Made by a program: the position numbers and the translations under genes. Below the pieces are notes generated by a model, which was not told where the DNA came from, made no database searches, and saw only the letters and a program-made list of their open reading frames with translations. Source: an uncultured Bizionia sp. (GTDB lineage Bacteria > Bacteroidota > Bacteroidia > Flavobacteriales > Flavobacteriaceae). From it: a stretch of DNA of 64,000 nucleotides. Positions 51,528 to 61,194 of this stretch are shown piece after piece; position 1 is the stretch's first letter, and each line of letters starts with the position of its first letter. The stretch lies in contig CANMCF010000002.1 in assembly GCA_947496215.1 (NCBI GenBank), positions 248,001 to 312,000 on the forward strand. The letters are read 5' to 3'.

Positions 51528-52448
51528 CTAAGTCGTCAAAATCATGTCTTCAAAAGGAATCACAGTTTCGTAACCTTTGGAACTGAAGTATTCTTTGACG
51601 TTGTCAAATTCTCCTGTGGTCAATATGAAATCACCGCCCCATCCACCTAGACTTTTCATGGTATTTTCATAATCCTTGAACAATCGTCTTTGTATTGGAG
51701 TTTGGTTGGTTATTTTTCCAATTAAAGCCTCATGCTCTCTTATTAGGTGTTCAAATTCGGCAAGTGAATTGGAAGCACTCATTTGATATGTGATTGAATC
51801 TATCTCCTTTATGGTTTCAGGAACCTGTTTTTTATTCTTCAAATAGGTTTTTATGGCTTCTCTGCTATCTTGCTTTTGGTTTAGATGTACGAAATGCAAT
51901 CTATCTTTGAATGTTGGATTGAAGTTTGCAAGTGAGATGTTTGGAATGTTCTTTACCAAAGAATAGAATATGGGAGTGTTGTTGGAAGCACAGGCAATGT
52001 CATAGCCGCTACCTCCAAAAGTAGCATTGGATAGTTTGAAAGGATCTATTTCTGCCCATTGGGCTATGTTGTTGAGTAATGTTGAAGAAGAACCCAATCC
52101 CCAATTTCGAGGAAAATCCAATTTCGCGACAACGGAATATCCTTTTCCTTCCATTAAAAAATGAGGATTCAAAAGCATTGCTGCGTTCAATATTTGAACC
52201 AATCGTTTTGAAATGTCGCCTTTGCAATTTGTGAATCCGGTAGAAATCTCATCAAAGGAAAAAGAGCTCTCAAACCAAATTAGATTGTTTTCATCCATGC
52301 TCTTCCATGTGATCTTTGAGTCCATATGGGATTCGATGGAGAGGGATTGTCCGTATTTTGTGGGTATGGCTAGCGCCTTGGCTCCGTCTAGCACGACGTA
52401 CTCGCCAGAGAGTAATAGTTTTCCGTTACTGTAGAAGGTTTCAATCAC
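51528..52448 (-). CDS. GYDIA family GHMP kinase
   Basis: This 306-residue small-molecule kinase has the GHMP layout: SNGKLLLSGEYVVLDGAKALAIPTKYGQ, the ATP loop FPRNWGLGSSSTLLNNIAQW and the name-giving GSGYDIACASNNTPIFY. In Bacteroidota this gene stands beside HMG-CoA reductase and is thought to act in the mevalonate pathway as a mevalonate or phosphomevalonate kinase. It starts from GTG (52446-52448). It is 26 nt after the mvaA stop codon. Confidence 0.93.
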   Translation of the reverse strand: MIETFYSNGKLLLSGEYVVLDGAKALAIPTKYGQSLSIESHMDSKITWKSMDENNLIWFESSFSFDEISTGFTNCKGDISKRLVQILNAAMLLNPHFLMEGKGYSVVAKLDFPRNWGLGSSSTLLNNIAQWAEIDPFKLSNATFGGSGYDIACASNNTPIFYSLVKNIPNISLANFNPTFKDRLHFVHLNQKQDSREAIKTYLKNKKQVPETIKEIDSITYQMSASNSLAEFEHLIREHEALIGKITNQTPIQRRLFKDYENTMKSLGGWGGDFILTTGEFDNVKEYFSSKGYETVIPFEDMILTT

Positions 52449-52474
52449 TATTTTGTTTTGCTTTTGAATTCAAA

Positions 52475-53773
52475 TTAAGCTCGTAGCTTGTTTATGGCTT
52501 CAACTACGGCGCTATGGGTTACAGTGTGTGTTTTAAAATGATTGACGATAGCTTCCTTTTCCCGGCTATTGGCATCAAATTGGTTCAAGATGTTCATCAA
52601 GTGCATCTTCATATGACCTTCTTGTATGCCTGTAGTTGTCAATGAACGCAATGCTGCAAAATTTTGAGCCAATCCAGCTACGGCAACTATTTGCATTAAT
52701 TCGGTCGCTTTGGGTTTGCCTAGGATATCCAAGGAAACCTTTACCAAGGGGTGCAAACTTGTCAATCCTCCAACGGTTCCTAGGGCCAATGGAACTTCCA
52801 TCCAAAAGCTGAAAATGCCATCTTCCACCTTGGCGTGTGTCAAGCTTTTATATTTTCCGTCTTTGGAGGCGTAAGCATGTACGCCAGCCTCGATGGCTCT
52901 GAAATCGTTTCCAGTGGCCAGTACAACGGCATCAATGCCATTCATTATGCCCTTGTTGTGAGTAACTGCCCTATGAGGCTCTACTTCGGCTATGCTTACG
53001 GCTTGAACGAATCTTTTTGCAAAGGCTTCTGGGTCTATGTCTCCTTCGGACAATGCTTCGATCTCACATGAAACTTCTGCACGAACCAGACAATCTGGAA
53101 CATAATTGGAAAGAATGCTCATTATGACTTCTACGGGAGAGTCAAGTGTGTCCTCAGCTTCCGCTTTGAATGTTTTTGCAAATTGTTCCAAGCAAGAGTT
53201 TATGAAATTTGCGCCCATTGCATCCAAGGTTTCGAAAGTAGCATGCAATTGGTAATACCCCTCTATGTTTTCGGTCTTGTCCCTTAATTCTATGTCTATA
53301 ATTCCACCACCTCGCATTTCCATATTTTTGGTTATGGGTTTGGAGTCCTCTATGAGTTTGGTTTTTATGGAATTGAAAAACAAGCGTAGATCATCAACGG
53401 CTCCTTCATACATAAAATGTACTTGCCCAATCTTGGTGGTGGATATCACAGTAGTTTTGAAACCGCCTCGATCCATCCAGAATTTGGCAGCCTTGCTTGC
53501 AGCTGCTACTACAGAGCTTTCTTCTATAGCCATTGGGACTGCATAGGTAATGCCATTTATTAGGAAATTCGGGGCAACACCAAGAGGTAGATAATAGTTG
53601 GAAATGGTGTTTTCTATAAACTCATCATGGAGTTGTTGTAACTTTTTGTCTGTATTGAAATACTGCTTTATGGTGTTTTTGGCTATGTCAGAATTTGAAA
53701 GATAAGTGCTTACAATCCAATCTATTTTCTCAGATTTTGACAATTTGGAAAAACCAGAAATCGATTTGCTCAT
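52475..53773 (-). CDS. mvaA: Hydroxymethylglutaryl-CoA reductase, class II (degradative type)
   Basis: This 432-residue class II reductase has the catalytic Glu in MAIEESSVVAAASKAAKFW, the Lys in the NKG segment of THNKGIMNGIDAVVLATGNDFR, and the C-terminal GHMKMHLMNI with the catalytic His. In Bacteroidota the enzyme serves isoprenoid synthesis by mevalonate despite its degradative name. A 261-nt divergent gap (53774-54034) separates it from the peptidase gene; I see no gene there. Confidence 0.95.
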   Translation of the reverse strand: MSKSISGFSKLSKSEKIDWIVSTYLSNSDIAKNTIKQYFNTDKKLQQLHDEFIENTISNYYLPLGVAPNFLINGITYAVPMAIEESSVVAAASKAAKFWMDRGGFKTTVISTTKIGQVHFMYEGAVDDLRLFFNSIKTKLIEDSKPITKNMEMRGGGIIDIELRDKTENIEGYYQLHATFETLDAMGANFINSCLEQFAKTFKAEAEDTLDSPVEVIMSILSNYVPDCLVRAEVSCEIEALSEGDIDPEAFAKRFVQAVSIAEVEPHRAVTHNKGIMNGIDAVVLATGNDFRAIEAGVHAYASKDGKYKSLTHAKVEDGIFSFWMEVPLALGTVGGLTSLHPLVKVSLDILGKPKATELMQIVAVAGLAQNFAALRSLTTTGIQEGHMKMHLMNILNQFDANSREKEAIVNHFKTHTVTHSAVVEAINKLRA

Positions 53774-54034
53774 TAGGTGTGTTTTAATGTGGCAAATATA
53801 CTACTCTTGTGGGAAAGTATGATTCGTTTATGGATTAGTTGGAGCATCTATGTCATATCCTACCTCATTACCCATAACATTGGAAAGAAGTAAGGAATGA
53901 CCTTACAGAAAGTAAGCAGGGGTCTTTAAATGTTAATGATATGGCCTCGGTAGATGGAAATAACTGTTAATAGTTGGGGTTTTTTGCATATTTTTTAGTA
54001 AACTTGGCAATATTTTGTTTAAAAATCACACTTG

Positions 54035-56263
54035 ATGAAAATTTGTAAATTTTTACTGCTTACTTTCTTTTTTGCAACTACTTTAACATCAGCTCAAACC
54101 CAAAACATAGCCCTAGAAGAAATCTGGGAAGGCGCATTTAGAACCGAGCGTATGGATGCGCTGCATTCCATGAACAATGGCCAACAGTATTCTGTTTTGA
54201 ATTTTGACAGGGAAAAGGGAACGACTACAATAGACATATACGATTATAAGACCTTGAAAAAGGTAAAGACTTTGGTCTCATCTTCAGACGTAGATGAGCT
54301 ACAATACTTTTCGGATTATACATTCAGCAAAGATGAGCAGCAAGTGCTTTTGGCAACGAATGAAGAATCGATCTTTAGGCGTTCAACCATAGGGAACTAT
54401 TATGTGTTCAATGCGAAAACAAAGAAAACAATAGCAATTTCAGACAATAAGATTCAAGAGCCGACTTTTTCTCCTAACGGAAATAAAGTCGCTTTTGGTT
54501 TTAACAACAATCTGTATGTGAAAGACCTATTGTCAGGGACAACGACCCAGATTACTTTTGACGGAGAAAAAAATAAAATCATCAATGGCATTACAGATTG
54601 GGTCTACGAAGAAGAATTCGCTTTTGTTCGTGCTTTTGAGTGGAATGTGGACAGTGATAAGATCGCATTCATCCGTTTCGATGAAACTAATGTTCCAGAA
54701 TTCTCCATGGATGTCTACGGTCAGAAACTATACCAAACACAAACGGTATTCAAGTATCCAAAGGCAGGAGAGGCTAATGCCATAGTGTCATTGCATATTT
54801 ACGATTTGAATAAGAATAAGACCAAAGCTGTCAAGGTAGATAAAGCTTATGACGATTTTTACATCCCAAGGATAAAATGGACAAACGATCCAGATGTCTT
54901 GAGTGCTCAGTATATGAATCGTCATCAAAACGAACTGGATCTTTGGATGATAAATGCGAAGAAGAGCAAGGCTTTCATAGCTATTGCAGAAAAAGACAAG
55001 GCCTATATAGACATAACTGACAACCTAACCTTTTTAAAGGATCATAGTTTTATCTGGACAAGCGAAAAGGATGGCTATAATCACATATACCATTATGGTA
55101 AAAAAGGAAAGCTGATAAATCAAATAACCAAAGGGAATTGGGAAGTGACCAATTACTATGGGTTTGATGCCAAAAATGACAAGATATACTACCAATCCGT
55201 TGAAAATGGATCAGTAAACAGAGATGTATACTCCATAGCTTTGAACGGAACAAACAAAAAACGTTTGACAAAGACCAACGGAACTAGCAGTGCAGCCTTC
55301 AGTGCGGATTTCACATACTTCATAAATACGTTTTCGAGTGCAACCACACCGCCAGAATACACATTGAACGATTCTGATTCCGGAAATGTCGTGAAAAGCA
55401 TAAAGGACAATGACGATTTGACTCAGAAACTTCTTGAGTACACTACATCCAAGAAGGAATTTAGTACTATAAGTGTAAATGGGAACGACTTGAACATGTG
55501 GATGATCAAACCCGCAAATTTTGATGCAACAAAGGAGTATCCGTTGTTTATGTACCAATATTCTGGTCCAGGATCACAGCAAGTTGCCAATCGTTGGAAT
55601 AGTGCGAACGATTATTGGTATCAAATGTTGGCGCAAAAGGGGTATATCGTGGTCTGTGTAGATGGAAGAGGAACAGGTTTTAAGGGAGCAGATTTCAAGA
55701 AAGTCACTCAAAAGGAATTGGGTAAGTTTGAAGTTGAGGATCAAATCGAAGCAGCAAAACAATTGGGTGCGCGTCCGTATGTTGATGCTAGTCGCATAGG
55801 AATTTGGGGATGGAGCTATGGAGGTTTTATGAGCAGCAATGCCCTCTTTAAAGGCAATGATGTGTTTAAGATGGCAATAGCCGTGGCACCAGTGACCAGT
55901 TGGAGGTTTTATGATACCATATATACGGAGCGCTATATGACGACACCTCAAGAAAATGCAAGTGGTTATGATGACAACTCCCCGATAAATCACGTAGACA
56001 AGTTGAAAGGGGACTTCTTGTTGATTCACGGAACTGCAGATGACAATGTACACGTACAAAATACGATGAGAATGGTAGAAGCCTTGATTCAGGCAGACAA
56101 GCAATTCGAATGGATGATCTATCCGGATAAGAATCATGCTATCTACGGTGGAAATACAAGGTTGCACCTGTATAAGAAAATGACAAACTTCATAGATAGG
56201 ACTTTAGGTGATAAAATCAAAGCACCAAAAGCTACTAAAGAGAAAATTAAAATTAAAGGATAA
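54035..56263 (+). CDS. Dipeptidyl peptidase IV-type serine peptidase (S9 family)
   Basis: This 742-residue protein has a signal peptide (KICKFLLLTFFFATTLTSAQ), a DPP-IV N-terminal beta-propeller domain (about 90-440) and an S9 catalytic domain (about 500-730). The triad is visible: Ser594 in GWSYGGF, Asp669 in GTADDNVH, His701 in DKNHAI, with spacings (75 and 32) close to those of human DPP-IV. It would cleave Xaa-Pro dipeptides from exported peptides. The ATG at 54035 is used; the base triplet before it (TTG) is not needed. Peptide transport follows 31 nt downstream. Confidence 0.95.
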   Translation: MKICKFLLLTFFFATTLTSAQTQNIALEEIWEGAFRTERMDALHSMNNGQQYSVLNFDREKGTTTIDIYDYKTLKKVKTLVSSSDVDELQYFSDYTFSKDEQQVLLATNEESIFRRSTIGNYYVFNAKTKKTIAISDNKIQEPTFSPNGNKVAFGFNNNLYVKDLLSGTTTQITFDGEKNKIINGITDWVYEEEFAFVRAFEWNVDSDKIAFIRFDETNVPEFSMDVYGQKLYQTQTVFKYPKAGEANAIVSLHIYDLNKNKTKAVKVDKAYDDFYIPRIKWTNDPDVLSAQYMNRHQNELDLWMINAKKSKAFIAIAEKDKAYIDITDNLTFLKDHSFIWTSEKDGYNHIYHYGKKGKLINQITKGNWEVTNYYGFDAKNDKIYYQSVENGSVNRDVYSIALNGTNKKRLTKTNGTSSAAFSADFTYFINTFSSATTPPEYTLNDSDSGNVVKSIKDNDDLTQKLLEYTTSKKEFSTISVNGNDLNMWMIKPANFDATKEYPLFMYQYSGPGSQQVANRWNSANDYWYQMLAQKGYIVVCVDGRGTGFKGADFKKVTQKELGKFEVEDQIEAAKQLGARPYVDASRIGIWGWSYGGFMSSNALFKGNDVFKMAIAVAPVTSWRFYDTIYTERYMTTPQENASGYDDNSPINHVDKLKGDFLLIHGTADDNVHVQNTMRMVEALIQADKQFEWMIYPDKNHAIYGGNTRLHLYKKMTNFIDRTLGDKIKAPKATKEKIKIKG

Positions 56264-56294
56264 TTACACTTTTACTAACTAATAATTAATTTAT

Positions 56295-57884
56295 ATGGAA
56301 TTTAAATTTGGAGGTTCAGAGACCAATCAGAAAACGGTGTTAGGTCATCCGTCCGGGTTGTTTGTACTGTTTTTTACAGAGATGTGGGAACGCTTCTCCT
56401 ATTATGGAATGCGTGCGCTATTGGTATTGTTTTTAGTCTCAACACTCATAGATGGTGGATGGGAATGGGATAGAGCTGATGCTTTGGTACTTTACGGATG
56501 GTATACAGGATTGGTTTACTTGACACCAATTATCGGAGGTTTTATTGCCGATAAATTTATGGGCTATAGAAAGGCGATTATCTTAGGTGCATTTATTATG
56601 ACGCTAGGACATGCATCGATGGCTTTGGAAGGTATGACCTCCATGTTCTTTTATGCAGGGTTGTCATTTTTAATTATTGGTAATGGATTGTTCAAGCCGA
56701 ATATTTCTTCAATGGTTGGACAATTATACAAAACACAAGGAAAGGAGAAAGATGCTGGATATACCATTTTCTATATGGGGATCAATGCAGGTGCTTTCCT
56801 AGGTATTCTTTTATGTGGATACATAGGAGAAAATGTTAGCTGGCATTATGGATTTGGGCTTGCAGGTGTATTTATGTTCTTTGGAATGTTACAATTCTAT
56901 TTCTCTCAAAAGATATTTGGTAAAATTGGTTTGACACCTGTTAAAACAGGAGATGTCGATGATGTAATAGAAGAAGGCATAGAACAAATAGGGGAGGATA
57001 TAGAAGATGTTGTTGAAGATGTTGAAAACTCTAAGGTAGTGAGAGATAGAATGATTGTCATTGGTGTTTTATCATTGTTCGTGGTGTTCTTCTGGTGGGC
57101 ATTTGAACAAGCAGGAGGGTCTATGACCGTCTTTGCTGCGGATTATACAGATAGATCTTTGGAAGGTAGTGCGGCTACATCATTTAAGATAATAAATACT
57201 ATAATAACAGTAGTGCCAATGCTTGTTATTACTTGGGTCTTGGCAATGCTGTTTAAGCAAACATATAGTAAGTACTCCCTTGCAAATATTATCTTGGGGT
57301 TGAGTTTTGTCATCATTTGGGGTATTGTGATTTGGATGTTGAAAAGAGAATTTCAATCTGATAAGACAGAAGTGCCTGCTTCATGGTTCTCGGTGCTAAA
57401 CTCCTTGTTCATCATTCTATTTGCTCCTTTGTTCTCCAAACTTTGGGAAAGCAAATACAACCCTTCAGGGCCAGTTAAATTTGCCATTGGGTTGCTCTTG
57501 GTAGGTTTAGGATTCGCTGCATTGGCTTATGGAGCTGCAGGCATACCAGATGGAGCTAAAACGGCATCTGTTAGCTTAATATTCTTGGTTATTGCTTATT
57601 TCTTGCATACCATGGGAGAATTATGCGTATCACCAGTAGGTTTGTCCTATGTTAGTAAATTGGCACCTGTGAAGTTTGTAAGCTTGATGTTCGGAATTTG
57701 GTTTACCGCCAATTTCTTTGCAAACCTCTTAGGTGGTTTTACAGGAAGTTTTATCGATCCAATCTCGGAAGAGCATGGATTGTCTACTTTCTTTTTGATA
57801 TTTACCATAATACCTATAGCAGCAGCATTGGTTATGCTAGTTCTTAACCGTAAATTGTTGAAAATGATGCACGGTATCAAATAA
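56295..57884 (+). CDS. POT-family proton-coupled di/tripeptide transporter
   Basis: This 529-residue MFS-type transporter has twelve or more membrane segments and POT motifs: FTEMWERFSYYGMRALLVLFL near the N-terminus (ExxER) and FFYMGINAGAFLGILLCGY in the middle (the PTR2 signature). An acidic insert lies near 220-250 (VDDVIEEGIEQIGEDIEDVVEDVE). It imports di- and tripeptides with protons and probably takes up products of the neighbouring DPP-IV. Its transcript ends in the hairpin at 57904-57927. Confidence 0.94.
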   Translation: MEFKFGGSETNQKTVLGHPSGLFVLFFTEMWERFSYYGMRALLVLFLVSTLIDGGWEWDRADALVLYGWYTGLVYLTPIIGGFIADKFMGYRKAIILGAFIMTLGHASMALEGMTSMFFYAGLSFLIIGNGLFKPNISSMVGQLYKTQGKEKDAGYTIFYMGINAGAFLGILLCGYIGENVSWHYGFGLAGVFMFFGMLQFYFSQKIFGKIGLTPVKTGDVDDVIEEGIEQIGEDIEDVVEDVENSKVVRDRMIVIGVLSLFVVFFWWAFEQAGGSMTVFAADYTDRSLEGSAATSFKIINTIITVVPMLVITWVLAMLFKQTYSKYSLANIILGLSFVIIWGIVIWMLKREFQSDKTEVPASWFSVLNSLFIILFAPLFSKLWESKYNPSGPVKFAIGLLLVGLGFAALAYGAAGIPDGAKTASVSLIFLVIAYFLHTMGELCVSPVGLSYVSKLAPVKFVSLMFGIWFTANFFANLLGGFTGSFIDPISEEHGLSTFFLIFTIIPIAAALVMLVLNRKLLKMMHGIK

Positions 57885-57903
57885 AGACAATCTATTATAT
57901 ATT

Positions 57904-57927
57904 AAAACGCCTCTATGAGGCGTTTTT
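57904..57927 (+). terminator. Terminator after the peptide transporter
   Basis: AAAACGCCTC, TATG and GAGGCGTTTTT form a tight stem-loop 19 nt after the stop codon, followed by a U-rich run. It ends the peptidase-transporter unit. Confidence 0.85.
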
Positions 57928-57936
57928 AATTTTTTG

Positions 57937-57944
57937 TAACTTTG
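57937..57944 (+). promoter_or_regulatory. Predicted -7 promoter element of the thioredoxin-like gene
   Basis: TAACTTTG matches the Bacteroidota -7 consensus TAnnTTTG. It lies 44 nt before the ATG at 57989 and directly after the previous terminator. No TTTG is visible 19 bp upstream, where the terminator hairpin sits, so it may depend on an extended element. Confidence 0.5.
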
Positions 57945-57988
57945 GAATGCTATTTGCGACTACAACTAATAAATAAAACAATTAAGAA

Positions 57989-58537
57989 ATGAAGAAGACT
58001 ATCATTTTATTGCTATTTACAGTATTTGCCACTATTTCTATTTCTGCACAAGAAATCAATTGGGTGACTTTGGAAGAGGCAGTAGAACTCCAAAAGAAAG
58101 AGCCTAGGAAGATTATAATGGATATGTATACCAGTTGGTGCGGACCATGCAAGATGCTTGACAGGAATACGTTTAAAAACAAAGACGTGGCCGAGTATAT
58201 AAACAAAAACTATTATGCGGTAAAGTTCAATGCAGAAGGAAACGAAACGGTTAACTTTAAAGGGCAAACCTTTACAAATCCCAATTACGATCCTACTAAG
58301 GCCAAGAGAAGAAATTCTTCGCATCAATTGTCAAGGTTTTTCAGTATAAAATCTTATCCGACTATGGTATTTCTAGATGAAGATGCAGAATTTTTGGCCC
58401 CAATAATAGGGTATAAGACACCCCAACAATTGGAACTGTATTTGAAGATGTTTAAAAAAGACGAGCACAAGGGGATGGATACGCAAGCAGCCTTTAATGA
58501 ATATTATAAGGAGTTTAAGGCGGAATTCACAAATTAG
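57989..58537 (+). CDS. Exported thioredoxin-like protein
   Basis: This 182-residue protein has a signal peptide (TIILLLFTVFATISISAQ) and a thioredoxin-fold domain (about 25-155) with the redox site TSWCGPCKML near residue 50 and the cis-Pro segment SYPTMVFLDED. The long insert between them (about 80-110) is typical of DUF255/DsbD-like thioredoxins of Bacteroidota. It probably reduces or oxidises periplasmic thiols. It converges on comEC with only 6 nt between the stop codons; its terminator lies inside the comEC end. Confidence 0.9.
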   Translation: MKKTIILLLFTVFATISISAQEINWVTLEEAVELQKKEPRKIIMDMYTSWCGPCKMLDRNTFKNKDVAEYINKNYYAVKFNAEGNETVNFKGQTFTNPNYDPTKAKRRNSSHQLSRFFSIKSYPTMVFLDEDAEFLAPIIGYKTPQQLELYLKMFKKDEHKGMDTQAAFNEYYKEFKAEFTN

Positions 58538-58543
58538 AGAGTT

Positions 58544-60574
58544 CTAGTCCAACCTTATGACAAAAGCTCCCTTTTCACCAGTATGGTGAAAAGGGAGCTT
58601 TTGTTTTTTGCAGGATGTCTTCCAGCGTTTTATGTAGGACTTGTAGTTGCTACCATCAGCAATAATGCATTCTGGGTTCAAAGCATCTATCATTCTCGTT
58701 AAATTTATTTTTGGAGAATTACGCAGCAAGACATATTTGGGTTTAAATCTTTTTACATTGTATATGCCTAAGCTGTCTATAACCAAGATGTACTCAGAGT
58801 TTATGTTGTAAATAGGCTGCAAATCTCCTAATGCAAACGTTTCTAGGTTATTGGCTACTTTGTAGTTCGATAGGGTTTTAGATTCGCTAAGGCTATCCAA
58901 GCTTGAATGTATCTGGAGCTTGGTATTTGTTTTGCGGCCAATGATGGTGTGTTTGCTTTTGTGGAAAATAGTGAGGCTATTCTCATTTGAACTGTATTTT
59001 GTGATGATGAGTGCACATTGAAAAAACGCCAATGCAATCAAAGCAAAGTATACTCTTCCATAGGTCTTTTTGGTGGCAAATCTAACCAAGGCAATTATCA
59101 TCAAATAAGAGAAGGCGACTTGTAGTCCATTGAAAGAGACTTCTTTGAAAAGAAAATGTTCTTGCAAAGCTATCCATTCAACGAAATGATTCATCAAACT
59201 AATGAGTTTTCCGTATAGGTCAGCCAAAAAGGAAGGCAGGCAGTTAATGATCGTAAGGATGACGACAAATAACCCGAAGCCTAAAATCAAGCCAAGAAAG
59301 GGAATAATGACTACGTTTGAAAGAATGAACAAACTAGGGAATTGATGGAAATAAAAAAGACTAATTGGGATGACGCCAATCTGTGCGGCAATGGAAACAG
59401 TGACAATATCCCAAAAACGTTTTGAAATATAATATTTAGGCTTCCATAGGCTTTTAAGAATCGGTTGAATGGATACAATGGAGAAAACCGCTAGATAACT
59501 TAGTTGAAAGCCAACATCAAAAAGAAACATAGGTTTGAAAAGCAATAGGACAAGAATTGAGCTTGCCAGGGTGTTGTAGATATTTGTTGGTCGTTTCAAG
59601 TGCATGCCAATGGCGACAATGCTAAACATTGTGACTGCTCTGGTAACTGAAGCAGATAAACCCGCAATAATGGCAAAGCACCAAAGAATTAGTACGATGA
59701 GAATGACTTGTACAGTTTTACCACGTTTTAAACGCCTTAAGGGGTAGAGGATAGAATTCAACAAGATGAAGATAATCCCTATGTGCAGACCGGAAACTGC
59801 TAAAATATGTATGGCTCCAGCATTGGTATAGTGGTTTTTGATATTTTTGCTGATGTTCTGACGTTGTCCAAGAATCAAAGCATTTATTATGGACAGTTCA
59901 TCAGATGTGAAGTCAAAACGCTTCAGTTTGGCATTGATGGTCTCTCGAAGTAGGTCGGCATACCCGAAAAGTGTATGTTTCTTATTGTGAACGGTAAACA
60001 ACCTTTCACTTTGAGTGTATATTTGGTCATAGACATATTGTTTTTCCAGATAGCTTTTGTAATCAAATTGATTTGGGTTCATTGGTTCGTCTATACCTTG
60101 CAAAGCTTCAGCAGTCATATAGATCTCGTCAACTTTTAAAATTGTATTTGTACTGTCTTTTTTTACATTTAACAAGGCCTTTCCAGAGACATCCTTGTTT
60201 TCGATTTTTAGAATGTCTATAACATATTTGTCATTGTATTGTCCTGATTTAAGAATGGTTCTAATTCTAAAGGTGATGAACCTTTCCATAGAATCAAAGT
60301 TGGAGTAATGCTTTGGAGATAGCATTTGGTTGTTAATGTTTGTAATAAAAACTCCAATGGAAATCATTGTTGTGATCCCAATGGCTCCAAACCAGATGGT
60401 TTTGATTTGTCGTCGTTTGGAAATGAAAAATGAGATGCCTAGAAACAACAAGAGAAAAATTGAAACATATAAGGAGAGTGTTAAAGGAATAGCAAAAAAA
60501 TAAGCTAATAGTATTCCAATAACCAAACAAGAAGTTAGTTTTATTATAATGAAGTTAATGGCTTTCAATACCAA
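58544..60574 (-). CDS. comEC: ComEC/Rec2 DNA uptake channel protein
   Basis: This 676-residue membrane protein has the competence domain: several helices, then HILAVSGLHIGIIFILL (with the conserved His), RRLKRGKTVQVILIVLILWCFAIIAGLSASVTRAVTMF, and further helices. A short metal-free C-terminal part replaces the full beta-lactamase domain seen in many ComEC proteins. It would form the inner-membrane channel for single-stranded DNA. No ATG is near the front; TTG at 60572-60574 is the best guess, with weak support. Confidence 0.87.
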   Translation of the reverse strand: MVLKAINFIIIKLTSCLVIGILLAYFFAIPLTLSLYVSIFLLLFLGISFFISKRRQIKTIWFGAIGITTMISIGVFITNINNQMLSPKHYSNFDSMERFITFRIRTILKSGQYNDKYVIDILKIENKDVSGKALLNVKKDSTNTILKVDEIYMTAEALQGIDEPMNPNQFDYKSYLEKQYVYDQIYTQSERLFTVHNKKHTLFGYADLLRETINAKLKRFDFTSDELSIINALILGQRQNISKNIKNHYTNAGAIHILAVSGLHIGIIFILLNSILYPLRRLKRGKTVQVILIVLILWCFAIIAGLSASVTRAVTMFSIVAIGMHLKRPTNIYNTLASSILVLLLFKPMFLFDVGFQLSYLAVFSIVSIQPILKSLWKPKYYISKRFWDIVTVSIAAQIGVIPISLFYFHQFPSLFILSNVVIIPFLGLILGFGLFVVILTIINCLPSFLADLYGKLISLMNHFVEWIALQEHFLFKEVSFNGLQVAFSYLMIIALVRFATKKTYGRVYFALIALAFFQCALIITKYSSNENSLTIFHKSKHTIIGRKTNTKLQIHSSLDSLSESKTLSNYKVANNLETFALGDLQPIYNINSEYILVIDSLGIYNVKRFKPKYVLLRNSPKINLTRMIDALNPECIIADGSNYKSYIKRWKTSCKKQKLPFHHTGEKGAFVIRLD
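58561..58603 (+). terminator. Terminator inside the comEC coding end
   Basis: CAAAAGCTCCCTTTTCACC and GGTGAAAAGGGAGCTTTTG form a perfect 19-bp stem with a 5-nt loop (AGTAT) and a T-run downstream on the plus strand. It ends the thioredoxin-like transcript. The same bases encode the last residues of ComEC on the minus strand (KKQKLPFHHTGEKGAF). Confidence 0.85.
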
Positions 60575-60636
60575 AAAGGTAATGAAAAAAACAAAGCCAT
60601 TGACAACTTCAGCCTATTAAAAACTGAAATTGCCTT

Positions 60637-61194
60637 TTAGAGTAGACGCCTTGCTTGCACAAAGGCAAGATACCAATAACGTTCTGCTAAATTGGAAACA
60701 ATGACTCCTTTGCTTGTGGAGGAGTGTATAAACTCTACGTTTCCAGTGAGTGACGAGGTTACTAGGCCTACATGGTTTACCTTTCGGTTGTTTTTGTTAG
60801 TGGCAAAAAACAGCAAATCTCCTACTTTGACCTCTTTGAGGTCAATCCAGTTTCCTGCTTTTACCATTGCGCTGGATGCTCTAGGAATACTGATGTCTTC
60901 TTTTTTGAAAGCGGTGTAGATTAAGCCAGAACAATCCATTCCAGATTTTGTTGTTCCCCCATATTTGTAACGTGTGCCTTTGTAGTATTTGGCATTCTTG
61001 ACAACGGCTTTTGCCTGATGACTAACATTGGTGTCATTGATTTTGTCACTCTTTGACTTGGTCGATTCAGACTTCTTTATGGCTTTTGAGGTTCTGTTCT
61101 TTTTTGTGACCACGACACGTTTGTTTTTGGATGAACCACAAGCAGTAGCGAACAATGTGATAAGTAGGAGTAATGTTATGGTAGTTTTTTGCAT
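60637..61194 (-). CDS. NlpC/P60 (C40) peptidase lipoprotein
   Basis: This 185-residue lipoprotein has a signal with ATACGSSKNK (Cys near 19), a Lys/Ser-rich linker and an NlpC/P60 domain (about 70-180). The catalytic Cys is in SGMDCSGLIYTAF, the His in NHVGLVTSS. It cuts cell-wall cross-links, probably the gamma-D-Glu-diaminopimelate bond. Its start overlaps the lpxB stop by one base. Confidence 0.93.
   Translation of the reverse strand: MQKTTITLLLLITLFATACGSSKNKRVVVTKKNRTSKAIKKSESTKSKSDKINDTNVSHQAKAVVKNAKYYKGTRYKYGGTTKSGMDCSGLIYTAFKKEDISIPRASSAMVKAGNWIDLKEVKVGDLLFFATNKNNRKVNHVGLVTSSLTGNVEFIHSSTSKGVIVSNLAERYWYLAFVQARRLL

Noticed and set aside
55574-56167. Long minus-strand frame (197 residues) over the DPP-IV catalytic domain
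   Set aside because: The plus strand carries the catalytic triad there; the opposite frame is a by-product of codon use.
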